A DNA stretch of 64,000 nt. Origin: Sphaerolaimus hirsutus (lineage: Eukaryota; Nematoda; Chromadorea; Monhysterida; Sphaerolaimidae). Both the position numbers and the translations under genes were made by a program. Below the pieces are notes generated by a model. That model was not told where the DNA came from. It saw nothing but the letters and a program-made list of their open reading frames with translations, and made no database searches. This document shows, in pieces, positions 1 through 10,890 of this stretch. Position 1 is the first letter of the stretch, and each line of letters opens with the position of its first letter. The stretch lies in contig OZ038459.1 of assembly GCA_964036195.1 (NCBI GenBank), forward strand, positions 8,491,206 to 8,555,205, read 5' to 3'.

Positions 1-347
1 GCAAATTCGTGTCAAACAAATGTCAACTAAATAACACAAAAAAATTTAAGGCCTCACTTAACAGAAACAATGGAAAATTAAGTGTTATGATGTAAAATTA
101 CGATGCTCTATGATATAGCAAGGTTGGAAAAACATAATTCACTAAAATTCAGTTGACATCCAGCGTGTGTGGCGCCGACGTGGGGCAAAAACGTGCTGTA
201 AAACTCAACCAGGGTGTTGGCACATTGTTTGAGCCGTTGTGCTTTAATTTTTTTACCGTTTGTCCGTTGATGTACATTCTGGGGATGCATACTTTTATCT
301 CGAACCTTTGGAACTATGAAGTCACCCCCCCTTCCATTACCCGCCAG

Positions 348-1220
348 ACAGCGACGCGAGCTACCTCTCCAGCGGCACGCCGGGCTTCACTCGCAGCGCG
401 GCCGTGCGCAACACGCTCGTGCCGCACAGTTCCGGCGGGCCCTCCGTGCCGGGCGGCGGCTTCGTGCAGCTGCAGTCGCGGCCCGCCTCGGTGGCCGGCT
501 GCGTGGCGCCCGTGTCCGCCGACGTGTTGGACATGTTCGACCCGCTGTGCGCGCACAAAGGGGCGCAGCACGGACGGGGTGCGGCTGGTGCGGCGTCGCA
601 GCCGGGCCAATGTGCCGCCCGAGGGGCTGGTTCTAGTGTGGATGAGTCGCTCAAACGATTGGCACCATTTGCGTTGGTTTACCGGTTTACCGTATTTGCT
701 TGAATAGTTTCTCATAGTTTGAATAATTGATTCAAACGAGAGAAGGAAAAATAGTCCCCGCCCTCGAATAATCCCCCCTTTAGGCATACGATAAATTAGT
801 TGTGCCCAATTTGAACAAAATGGCATGTTTTTTTGTTAATAACGCATATTTCGTGCAATAAGTTGATGGAAACATGCTTGAAAATTTTCACGAAATAATA
901 GTTTTCACTTTGAATAATACCCGTCTCAAAAATTTCTGACGAAGTAATAATTCCCCGGGGGATGTATTTGAGCAGATATGTGATTCGTTTCTTCATCAAA
1001 TGAACAACTCACTTTGATTCCATTTTTCAGGCCCCCCGACCGCCGTGCGACAGTTTTGCGCCGATTCAACAACGACATAAACCGCGCGGCGCTGGAACTC
1101 AAACTGCAGAAGCTCACAGACATGGGGCTGGCCCCGAACAGACAGACGGCCGAGCGAGCGCTGGCTAAAACCAATGGAGACCTCAATGCTGCCGCTGAGC
1201 AGTTGTGCAATAGTTTGTAG
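348..1220 (+). CDS. 3' end of a UBA-domain protein gene (partial)
   Basis: The last exon is clear: 1031-1220, after the acceptor TTTTTCAG, ending in TAG at 1218-1220. Its roughly 60 residues end in a ubiquitin-associated (UBA) type three-helix segment with LQKLTDMGL, then ALAKTNGDLNAAAEQL, resembling C-terminal UBA domains of ubiquilin and UBL7-like proteins. An upstream GC-rich exon starts near 348 (after CCGCCAG) and reads SDASYLSSGTPGFTRS and SADVLDMFDPLCAHKG. The frame is then uncertain: past about 560 either of two frames stays open to about 650, and no donor gives the phase needed by the last exon. A small frameshift, sequence error or missed micro-intron is possible. The intron holds a TACCGTATTT-type MITE (about 695-985). 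The gene starts left of the window. UBA domains bind ubiquitin; the full protein was not recognised. Confidence 0.6.
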
Positions 1221-1262
1221 GGTGCAAATGTGTGACGTTTTCACTACCATCTCTCTCTAGTT

Positions 1263-1514
1263 CAGGGACGTACGCAGGATTTTTGAGGGGGGGGGCGGCG
1301 CCCCCCCCCCCCCCCTCCCTAAAATTTGGCCCCTGTAATAGCGAAATACAGACATCGTCGGCCCCTGTCATCGTTGACCATATACAGACTTAATTAGACC
1401 TAAAACATGGAACTGGTGAGAAAAATACTGATAAATGGTATTGTTAGGTGAGAAATGCCAGCTTGCGCGCAAAATGTTTTCAGCCGCCGCCCCCTCCTCC
1501 TGCGTACGTCCTTA
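1263..1514. mobile_element. hAT-like MITE, GGGACGTA(K)CCAGG family
   Basis: Inverted ends CAGGGACGTACGCAGG and CCTGCGTACGTCCTTA are flanked by the 8-bp duplication CTCTAGTT (1255-1262 and 1515-1522). The inside carries runs of G and C next to the ends. It is the first of about ten copies in the window. Confidence 0.85.
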
Positions 1515-2205
1515 CTCTAGTTGTGGATTGATGCTTCACTATTCTTCTAAAACAACCATTATCATACAAAACATAATATATGTACACATAGTCCGTTCGT
1601 CATTTTTACAAATAAATATAGCTATATTTACAATAAATCGACTTATTTTACATGAATTCCTGTATAAAGATGATATTTCTGATATCTTGATATATACTGT
1701 CGCTGAGAAGGGAAATATTTATGTATATGTGTTTACAATCATTAACCGCAACAGCGTTAGTGGTAAGATTATTTGAAAATCTACCCAGGTTTTTTTGATT
1801 ATTCAGACACTTCACCTTATGTGGATTCATATAAATAATGTATGAATTCTACATTTACCATCGAAAAGTAGGAGTTGCATTTCTGGCAATTATTCACCAT
1901 TTTATCTCTTTCGAGCTTTTATTTTAGCTTGTTCATTGATCTTGGAAAGTTTTGCGTGCTAGCATTTTGTGTAAATGTGTTTTGATCACTTCCAATAATC
2001 GGTGTTGTGATATAATGTCTGTAAAAATATGCTCATTAAATTAATGTAAATAGTTTTTCATAGGTGTGTGTAAATGAATTTTTGCATGAATTTTTTTTGG
2101 CTAGAACAAGCTTTTTACTACATGCATAATAAAGAATGTTAAATATTTATTTGAACTCTACATCAAATACAAAAATCACCGCATATATGTACACTTAAGA
2201 TCTAC

Positions 2206-2541
2206 TACCGTATTTCCTCGAAATAACCCCAGGGGTCGTATTTTCGCTAAGGATCGTAGTAAAGAGTGGCGATTTGCATACCCAAAACTGATGATAAACG
2301 TGACCATACAGGATAAAAAGACATCGATGTAGGTACCTACACATATTTACTAAACTATGTGTATCTGTGATGCAAATCGACATCAATATATACATCATGT
2401 ATATTGCATACATGATGTACCTTATTCTAGACGGGGGGTATTTCGAGGGGGGGGGTATTTTTTCGTCAGCCCGAAAACACCTGGGGGTATTTCGAGGGGG
2501 GTTGATTCAAGGGGGGGGGGGTATTTCGAGGAAAAACGGTA
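2206..2541. mobile_element. Foldback MITE, TACCGTATTTCCTCGAAATA family
   Basis: Ends are TACCGTATTTCCTCGAAATA and its imperfect complement (TATTTCGAGGAAAAACGGTA). The right half iterates GGGGGTATTTCGAGG. No convincing target-site duplication was seen. Related copies: about 695-985, 10329-11106, 11400-11611, 11975-12361, 14106-14421, 16555-16640, 25550-25877, 45956-46051, 49480-49770, 52008-52129, 59655-60114 and 60738-60866. Confidence 0.75.
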
Positions 2542-2884
2542 GGTATTATATTTTGGATAGAATGAGAAACTTCAATTACCTAGGTATTTCTGTTTCAGAA
2601 AAATGTAAATATTGTCACCTTTGGTAGATTTTTAATTCCGATAGTTTTTGCTGCTTCGGATGTATTGTTTCGTCCTTCTGTATTGAAAAATGTCAACGGG
2701 CGACCAATGAATGACGTCATTAATTCATCTGTTTATGTTTGGTCGTTTTGACCACTTGTCTGCGTTTGACACTCAATATGGAGCTGTATGTCACCGCTGC
2801 CGATATCTAAAACTTATTTAGCTTAAATTTTTTCCATAGTTATTCTAATTGTCTTGAACTTATGTTCTCAAGTACGTGTGCGAT

Positions 2885-5800
2885 ATGGAGGGCGCCGAAC
2901 TGATAGTGGATCATATGGTCGAGCCCGAGCAGCTCAAAGTAAGTTCTCCTGTGTTCTTCCCCTAAAAGTGCGTGTTGTGTCGCGAAAGTGTAGACTACTG
3001 AAACCGGTCTGAAGGTCCGGAGTAAGGTTGCTAGTTGCAAGATAGGTGTCCAGGTGCCGGTTCCGCAAGTGGACAAGTTAAGAGTTAAAAGTTAAGAGTT
3101 GAGTAAAAAGACAAATGGCGAGTTAAGAGTAAAGTTAAAGTTTAAGAGAAAAGTTAAAGTTTAAGAGAAAAGTTAAAATTTAAGAGAAAAGTTAAAAGTT
3201 GAGTTAAAGGTTAAGAGTTGAGTTAAAGGTTAAAAGTTGAGTTAAGAGTTAAAAGTTGAGTTAAGAGTTGAGTTAAGAGTTAAGAGACAAGTGGAAAATG
3301 AAGGTAAAAAAAAAATAAAAATATGAAATTGGTATCGATACGGCTGTTCGCTGGCATGGTGCCAATGTGTATGCACGTCATTTGAAAATAACGTATCCAA
3401 AAAAATTATCGCTAAAAAAAGAAAAAAATCGCCGAACATTGTTTCGAAATGGCCGTGCGGGGACAAAATATGATTGAAGATCAGCGTATCGCGCTTCTGC
3501 AACGAATGACCCATTTGTCTTTTAAATCAACTTTTAACTCATCTTTTAACCTTTAACTCAACTCTTAACATTTAACTCAACTTTTGACTCAACTTTTAAC
3601 CTTTAACTCAACTCTTAACTTTTAACTCAACTTTTGACTCAACTTTTAACCTTTAACTCAACTCTTAACTTTTAACTCAACTTTTGACTCAACTTTTAAC
3701 CTTTAACTCAACTATTAACTTTTAACTCTTAACTTGTCTACTTGCGGAACTGGCCCCTGGCTATGCCGTTCGTGGTGATTGATCCGAACTAGAGATGGAA
3801 AAGCGCCATGGCGCTTGGCACCACACCCATAAAAAGCGTGATGGCGCTATTTTTGCCCGGCGCCGGGAACTAAATGCCTGCGCCAAAGCAAAAAGCGCCA
3901 TTTCGCTTCTGGTGCTTGGAGCTGGGTTTTGGAAATGGCGCTTGACGCGAAAGTCTCCGCGCTTTTTCCATGCCAGAAAACAGCAACCAAATGCAGCGTA
4001 TTTTTTATAATGAGTTGTTTGATAGTTAAAAAAGAGTCCTTGGAAGGTGACATAATAATATTCATTGTGGGTCCGTGGAATCGCGGTGAACTCGCTCTAG
4101 TCCCGTTTTGCGGCTTCCCAAAATCTTATGTCCGCACCCCCCGCCAACCCCGACCGCAGAGCGCCGAGCGGGTGTACTCTGACCAAGCGAAGCGGGGGAA
4201 CGCGTCCGCGCGCGCCATGTTCGACTACGCGCTCGCGCTCGTCTGCTCCAAGCCCAGCGATGTCAGAATGTCCATCAGACTGTTCGAACGTGAGTTGTGC
4301 TATGTTGATCAGATTCAGGTGTCTAATTTCAAAAGTAGAGAAGCCCACAAAATGCGATTTTGTGTAAATCTCGTGTTAAGTTTCATTTCCAAATCATAGC
4401 CCGTGCTATTTCTCCAATGATGTTCGCTCATGCCTACCGTAAAGTTCCAAATGTCGATGATAATGTGTCGATGTCACTTGTCGAATTTTAGAAATCTGTG
4501 TCCGTAGTTGACCTAACACATTTCTTGCTTTTTCCCCCAACAAAAAAGGCTGCACAACATGGACTTGTCGACTTTTAGCCCAGAACCAAGTGGACTTGAC
4601 GACTTTTATCTCAGAACTCAGTGGACTTGTCGACTTTGTGCCCAATTTTTTACATGTTTTCCCCAATAAATATCAAATTTCGAACAATATCGAAACAAGA
4701 GTATCTAAAAAACTTTTCATGGGCTATCAAACATCAAAAACCACCCCGCCCCTCCCCCAAACTAGGGTTCAAACGGGATTGACTTTTCGGGATCGGGATC
4801 GGGATCGGGATTCACTTTTTGAGATTTCGGGATCGGGATCGGGATCGGGATTGGGGTTTCGGGATCGGGATCGGGATCGGGATTGGTTTTTTGAGATTTC
4901 GGGATCGGGATCGGGATTGGCCGGGATTGGGGTCACGGGATCGGGATCGGGATTGGGATAGGCATTTTTCCGGGATCGGGATTGGGTTCTAGGGATAGAG
5001 ATTTCGGCCATTTTTCTGGCATTCACAGTTGTTCATAAAGGTCTCAAAACACTGTTGGATGCCAGAAAAGTGGCATAAAATTGACGCTGGGGGTTTGCAT
5101 CCACTTTTTTGCATGCAAAAACGTCATTATTTCACTTTTTATAATTTCCACTAATTTTTCCGGGATCGGGATCCCGGACTTGGGAGTTTCTCGGGATCGG
5201 GATCGTGATTTGAAAATTTTCGGGATCGGGATCGGGATTGGTATTTTTGAGATTTCGGGATCGGGATCGGGATCGGGATTGGGGTTTCGGGATCGGGATC
5301 GGGATCGGGACTGGTAAATCCCGGAATTTCACGGGATCCGGGATCGGGATCGGGATCCCGTTTGAACCCTACCCCAAACCCCTAAACTTCAACCCCCAGA
5401 ACTATGCCGCCGCGACGAGGAGGACGTAGAGAAGCGCGACTGCATTTATTATCTCGGGGTCGCCTACACCCGCCTCAAGGAGTACGAGAAGGCGCTCGCC
5501 TGGGTGGACATCTTGCTGCAGCACGAGCCCAACAACAACCAGGCGCACGCGCTCAAACAAGTTATTGAGAAGAGAATGAAGAGGGGTGGGTTGGGGGAGG
5601 GGTTGTTTGTTGGAGGGGGGCTGGAGGGTTGTAATAATTGTACAAAGACTTGACGATGCTGCACGGGGGGGGGCACTCTGGAATCCTGTAAAATGTCAAA
5701 TGTCATGCGAAGTGTCAAAAGTAGGGACGTAGCCAGGATTTTTGAGCGGGGGCTAATTGTATAGGGAGCCCGGCCAACGGGCGGGGGGGGGGCGCCGCCC

Positions 5801-6399
5801 ACCCCCCTAAAATTTTACACCTGTAGTAAAGGAATGGCGCCATGGCGCTGGCGCCGTTCGTAGGCGTTTGCGCGCATAGTTTTTGCCAACTGTCGACAAA
5901 ATCGTCTTCTGGAAGTGCCATTCTGGCACAGTTTTTGGTCAAGCCCGGGAAGGGGGGCCCCTTGGCTACGTCCTTGGTCAAAAGTCATGTAAGTGTCAAA
6001 TGACCCGTAAAAAAGAACATATGATATTTTACCGGGTATTTTCATGTATTTTGACACTTTTATGACGTTTAATTTGACTTTTTTCAGGGCATTCTACAGG
6101 GAGTAGGAGTGGCACCAGGGGAGCCAATTGTGGCTGTATAACAGCTATACCGCTTTGTAACTGCACCATGACCGATTCTGCTTTCTGAAAATTTCTGTAT
6201 CTAAAAATGTGTAAAACAAGAACACACCATTTTTCTTCATTACCCGACCATAGTTTTGGTATTTCAAACACGCACAATTACACTTCTCCCTTTATCAGAG
6301 GGCTTGCTCGGCGCGGCCATGGTTGGCGGCTTGGCGCTGGTGGGCGGGCTGGCCGGCGCCGCAATTGTCGCCGCGGTGGCGTCACGGCGCGGTCGTTGA
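2885..6399 (+). CDS. FIS1: FIS1, mitochondrial fission 1 protein
   Basis: Four exons join in phase: 2885-2938, 4160-4289, 5400-5585 and 6299-6399 (TGA), giving 156 aa against 152 in human. FIS1 is a small tail-anchored adaptor of the mitochondrial and peroxisomal outer membrane that acts in fission. The TPR-like bundle is recognisable: SAERVYSDQAKRGNASARA and FDYALALVCSK in exon 2; KRDCIYYLGVAYTRLKEYEKAL and HEPNNNQAHALK in exon 3 (shown in parts of the repeat pair). Exon 4 encodes the C-terminal anchor GLLGAAMVGGLALVGGLAG and a short basic tail SRRGR. The start ATG opens MEGAELIVDHMVEPEQLK, and the donor GTAAGT follows at once. All three introns are packed with transposons: a GGTGCC-type foldback (3053-3768) and a GCGCCATGG-type repeat in intron 1, a GGGATC-iterating hAT-like MITE (4763-5371) in intron 2, and an introner-family copy with a nested MITE in intron 3. 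Confidence 0.95.
3053..3768. mobile_element. Foldback element, GGTGCCGGTTCCGCAAGTG termini
   Basis: It lies in FIS1 intron 1. The left end is CCAGGTGCCGGTTCCGCAAG and the right end is its complement (CTTGCGGAACTGGCCCCTGG). The arms are degenerate iterations of AGTTAAGAGTTAAA and TTTAACTCAACTCTTAAC. The outer CCAGGTGCC matches the end of the introner-like family described elsewhere. Related termini occur at 15193-15452, 27777-28033 and 46144-46327. Confidence 0.7.
4763..5371. mobile_element. hAT-like MITE with GGGATC iterations
   Basis: Ends TAGGGTTCAAACGGGAT and ATCCCGTTTGAACCCTA are flanked by a perfect 8-bp duplication CCCCAAAC (4755-4762 and 5372-5379). The interior iterates GGGATCGGGATC, an extension of the subterminal GGGATT motif. 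It lies in FIS1 intron 2. Apparent open frames of Arg-Asp or Gly-Ser repeats here are noncoding. Confidence 0.9.
5669..6115. mobile_element. Introner-family foldback with nested MITE, FIS1 intron 3
   Basis: The left arm (from about 5669) reads CCTGTAAAATGTCAAATGTC and the right arm ends GGAGTGGCACCAGGGG, the same ends as the SLCO and gene-7 copies. It is split by a GGGACGTA MITE at 5722-5976, whose target-site duplication GTCAAAAG (5714-5721 and 5977-5984) comes from the host element. Here the foldback is internal to the 713-bp intron: about 83 bp lie between the donor and its left end. Confidence 0.75.
5722..5976. mobile_element. hAT-like MITE, GGGACGTA family (nested)
   Basis: Ends TAGGGACGTAGCCAGG and GGCTACGTCCTTG with a perfect 8-bp duplication GTCAAAAG. 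It is inserted in the left arm of the introner-family copy of FIS1 intron 3, so it is younger than that copy. Confidence 0.85.
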
Positions 6400-7309
6400 T
6401 GTCCTTGACTTTATTTGATTCAATATGTGGGACATTGAGTCCGTGGAGATGTGTTTTGTCGCCTTGTGGTCCGTGGGACAGTCCCGCATCTTGTAAATTC
6501 TAGAGTGTCAGGCAAAATGTCTTGTAAAATTTCTGACGTTTTACATTTTATTTGACACTCGAGGATTTGCCCTGCAGTTCACATTTTACATGGCGCGGAA
6601 TTGGCCTTATCATTTAAAAAATTATCTAACATAATCGTATTTTCCGGTGTAGCTTTATTTTTGTGATTCTTTTGCTGGCCGGTGTGTCCAGTTTCCCTTC
6701 TTTCGGCCGCCATACCATATCGGCTAGATCACACGCAAATAAACCCCACTTGCCCGCGCAATGCCGATGGAGTGTGGTCATTCTAACATATTGTGAAATC
6801 ACACATTGTGGAATCTCACATGCCGCATGGTGACCTTAACATAATGTGGAATCACACAAAGCCCAAAGGTGAATTTCACATGCCCGAAGGTGAATTTCAC
6901 ATGTCCAATTGTGAATCTCACATGCCCAGCATGCACATGAGAAATTTTCAAATGATATGTTGTCACAAAGCACATGTGCTCCAATTGTGGACCGTATGTA
7001 TGTATGTATTCATTGCTTTTACCGATTTTTCGATACTGGGACTACTAATGAAAATGTCATCATATATGAATCCCATCGGTTGTGTATGCTCTACACAGAG
7101 AACGTCACTAAAGTTTAAACAACGCAATACGGTTGTAAATAAAATATCACAATGTGAAAGAACATCATAACGTGAAATAATCACACGTGAAATTATCACA
7201 ATACTGGGACCGGTGTCGACCATATTCCGCGAGGAGTGCCAGAAGAAAAGCAGCCGGCGCGGTGTAAAGAAGAAGCGTATTTATGCTCATGCATGAGCTG
7301 TCAGATAAG

Positions 7310-8266
7310 TTATCTATCCGACGCGCCGTGCTTAAGGCGCATACACTGCCATTCACAGTGTTTGATACGCTTGGATATCAAGCTTGAAATCATTTCGCAA
7401 TGATTGTGACATCTAGCATCCGATGTCAGCCAGTGTAATTTGGCTGTTGTTGAGTCCATGCTTGGAGCTTGACAAGGACATTTATCGCCTTGTTTTTCAA
7501 ACAAATTCGCGTTTGCATGGCGTGTTTTTGAGCACGTCAGTAAAATATGCTTGGGTGTCAATATCGCTCCACCTGAGTCACGCCCACAATCCATGCAGCG
7601 CGTTCCATTTGGAATTTGAAAAGCGTTAAACCGAGCCTGTAGCCACCATTTATGGCGACCCAAAAAGCTGCGTATATGTAAAACATCATCCAAATCATGC
7701 AGTCGGTAAAATTGACTTTTCTTATCCGTCATCAACGTCCGCTGCCGATCCATACATCTCACCCTTATCAACTTTTTGAGCCAAGCCTTGTTCCTCGGAG
7801 CTCCATCGGTTTGCGTGAAATTATAGAAGCGCGCATAAATCGCGGCCCTGTCTGGGACACAAGTGCCCATCAAATCCCGCTGTAAAGCATTTGAGCGGCG
7901 TGGAAGATTTTCGCACAAGTGATCATATGCTGATCTCGTCAAATTTCCATTTAGTCCACTCAAGTAGCCGCAATACGCAATTGTATGCTTTCTAATCCGA
8001 TCGGAGGGCTTGACACAGCCAAGGTCGAACCAAATCGCATCAGAACACGTGGTTTTAAGCAACCCCACACTTTGCTTAACTGCCTTTAGAAACGATTTAT
8101 CAATCGCTTCTAACTGTGGCCGCCGTATACCTGTCACCTCCAGGCCGTACGCGATCGCGCTTTCCGCATATTGTTTCCATACGAAATCAACACACCAGAA
8201 TTTCGCATCTGTCAAATTCGCAGATTTTTGACACCGTAGTTCCTCGATGCAGCTTAGTGGGATCAC
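7310..8266 (-). mobile_element. Non-LTR retrotransposon (LINE) pol C-terminal remnant
   Basis: An open frame of 318 codons reads as the segment downstream of the reverse-transcriptase catalytic core of non-LTR elements: YAESAIAYGLEVTG, AIDKSFLKAVKQSVGLLK and KHTIAYCGYLSGLNG resemble the thumb and linker region. It is followed by a Cys-rich motif (RCMDCGRDSGG, then HILLTCSKTRH) of the kind found after LINE reverse transcriptases. No YADD-type catalytic box or endonuclease domain lies nearby, and upstream (8267 onward, minus strand) the frame is broken. It is a 5'-truncated copy whose remaining frame is still open. The clade is not assigned. Confidence 0.65.
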
Positions 8267-8465
8267 TGATCAGCGTCACTGATAATGGTTACACTAAGTT
8301 TTTGATTCTATCAGCTTCATTTATGTGCTTCACATACGGCGCATGATGCTTGGCAAAACCTAGCTGCTATTTTGTCTGTCCCGCTCTTCTACCAAATATC
8401 AACATGCCACTCATTGTCACGTTTACTGACAAATTCCATCGCTAACTCATGCACTGAATGGCGGC

Positions 8466-8680
8466 CCGCACACTAGTTGACACAGTGTGTCAACTGGTCT
8501 GTGTCAACTCTGATTTCAGCTTCACGTGTCGCAGAGCGATCTCTAAATGCACGTGCGGCAATGTTGAAAAATAAATCTTACGTCAAGTGCATTGGAAGAT
8601 CGCTGAGCGGCACGTGAAGCCGAAATCTGAGTTGACAAACACCAGTTGGCAGACGTGTATCAACTAGTGTATGGGCATCC
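8466..8680. mobile_element. CACACTAGTT foldback element
   Basis: Palindromic: it starts GCCCGCACACTAGTTGACAC and ends TATCAACTAGTGTATGGGC. The arms carry complementary blocks (CTTCACGTGTCGCAGAGCGA against its complement). The terminal motif is shared with other foldbacks whose arms are unrelated in sequence. Confidence 0.65.
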
Positions 8681-9757
8681 AATGTGTCGAGAATCCGCTG
8701 CATGTCGCATTACGTATTACAGAAAAAAAACAACAGATGTCGTCCGCAATAAAGACGTTTGCACTCACTAATCTCTTATCTCACTTTGATGCATGCCGCC
8801 GCGGTCCCTCGTGTGATATTTGCGCCACAAACGTAAAATCAATACCGCAACCTTAAACCAAGGCGCACACTTGGCACGGCGCCAGAAACAGGGAAACTAG
8901 ACTCTATCATTAAGCTTGATACGCCGGCGCGGTTCATGTGTATAATGGACGTGTAAATGCTGCTAGGCTTGCCTACTGGCGTGTAGCGTTCCCTTGTCGG
9001 CTAGATCAATACATTCTACTTACCGCGCACACTTTGTGATGTCATGAATATTGTGCTAATCGTGTCTCATTTCTTTGTTTGGGTTTCCTTGCACTTGCGC
9101 TAATTGTTGTAAAAATCTGACTGCGTTATTTCGTATTTATATGGCATTGCTGTCCCAGAATAAATGAAAGAAGCTGTTTTTGATAATATTGAGCCTACTG
9201 TAGAAGCATTTTTGAGGAACGGAGTAATAATAATTTTCAATGATGAATTGATTTGTGGTAGCTAAAAAAATTCTGTCAATGACCCGGAGTGTTTGAACCG
9301 AATAATATATTTTTCCATTGTGCGCGATCACATTTACCCGAAGAAGACCAATGAAAATTTACACTGAAAATTTTGTTTACGGAAATGACATCCAGAAATA
9401 ACTTCTTTTTTTTATCGCGAGTTTTGAAATAAATAAACACTCCTCACATGGAAATATTATAGGTTTTGACAATTTGTAGCGATTTTGCTTACGGGTAGAA
9501 TTACTGTTCTACACTGTAAAGCATGTAAACCCCACGTGTAAGCAGTGTAATTTAAAGCAGCAACCGCAACAATTAGGCCTCAAACATCTACTGATTAGGT
9601 ATATTATAAAAAATTGCCTACACCAGCCATGAAAAAGCATTTTCAATTTTTGCTGCTTTCTTGACAGTTAAATATTAGACTCGATATACCTGTAGAATTA
9701 ACCCCACAGTCCCAAGCGTAGAAACAATTGTGGGTGGCATTTTAGGTGTGTCCACCG

Positions 9758-10266
9758 CAGAGTTGTTAAAAGTACCGAACTTTTTGCAAAGTATACGTAA
9801 ACGTATTTATGTTTTACTCACCCCTTGAGTACAGAAAACGTTAAGTAGAATTTTCCACTTTTACTCATGAGTAAACGTGAGTAAACGTACTTTTCCCCAC
9901 AGAAAACGTAAACGTGAGTACTTTTAGAAATGTCGCCAAAATTTTCGAGAAATGTCGCACAAAATCAGTCATTTTTAATAACTTTTTTGCATATTTTACG
10001 CAATTTTTGACTATATTTTTGGTTATATAGCCATTTTTGACTAGTTTCCCATATTTTTTAGCTCATTTTCTCCCTTTTTTCCCTTCTATGCGTTTAAAAA
10101 CCTATATAAAAGACTATCTAAAATACGTTCTCTGTACTCGAGTACTTTCAAAAAGTATACGTAAAAGCGAGTACCAGAACTTTTTAGGAGGAAACGTAAA
10201 CGTATTTACTCTGTACTCGATTATACGTATTTATCGAGTAAAAGTAAATACGTTTTAACAACTATG
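9758..10266. mobile_element. hAT-like element with AAACGT iterations
   Basis: Ends CAGAGTTGTTAAAAGTACC and GTTTTAACAACTATG are flanked by a perfect 8-bp duplication GTCCACCG (9750-9757 and 10267-10274). Inside, motifs such as GTAAACGTA and GAGTAAACG are repeated many times. Confidence 0.85.
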
Positions 10267-10649
10267 GTCCACCGGACTTGTGTCGCCCCATTTTGTCGTA
10301 CTTTGACCGATGTTTATGCCGTTCAAGTACCGTATTTCCTCGAAATACCCCAGGGGGTTTATTTTTTCAGAGTGGAATTTTGAGGGGGGGGGGGTTATTA
10401 TTTCGCCAGAAATTTTCGTGAATGGTGGTACTAAAGAAAAGGGTTTGACGTACCCAAAACGTGTAATAAACGTGACGTTACAGGATATATTTCATACATA
10501 TCAACGTTGATGGCTACACATACACCGTATTACCTCCAATATACGGTATACCTCTAATATAAGGTACCCTCTAATATAAGGTATACCAAAACGCCGGAAA
10601 AAACTGACGAAATTAATATAAGGTATACCTTATATTAGAGGTAATGGCC

Positions 10650-10890
10650 CTACACACACTAGTTTTCACCGTGACCGATGTGAAAACTGAAATGGCGACA
10701 TGGCGACATCCAGCCTACTCTTTTTGTATGCTATATGTGTTTTAGTTTTAAAGTTTTCAAAGTTTAACTTTCATAATTTAAATTCCAATTTAAACTAGAT
10801 AAAATCATTCAACCGTGTTCATTAATTTCCATTTGAAAAAATATCAGTTTTCACACAAAGTCACGGTGAAAACTAGTGTGTGTAGGCACA
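10650..10890. mobile_element. CACACTAGTT foldback element
   Basis: Left end CTACACACACTAGTTTTCAC and right end GTGAAAACTAGTGTGTGTAG are perfect complements. The arms differ from those of the other copies. It is nested in a TACCGTATTT-type region. Confidence 0.7.

Larger units (their letters stand above)
1221..2884. other. Intergenic, UBA gene to FIS1
   Basis: No coding exon seen. It holds a GGGACGTA-type MITE (1263-1514), AT-rich DNA with AATAAA-like motifs that could serve the UBA gene 3' end, and a TACCGTATTT-type MITE (2206-2541). The FIS1 promoter and 5' UTR should lie in 2542-2884; no motif was identified with confidence. Confidence 0.6.

Noticed and set aside
314..826. 170-codon frame on the minus strand over the first exon
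   Set aside because: Antisense shadow of a GC-rich exon; it runs on into a MITE.
4590..5429. Open frames encoding Arg-Asp and Gly-Ser repeats on both strands
   Set aside because: They are translations of the GGGATCGGGATC arrays of a MITE; open in several frames because the repeat has no stop codons.
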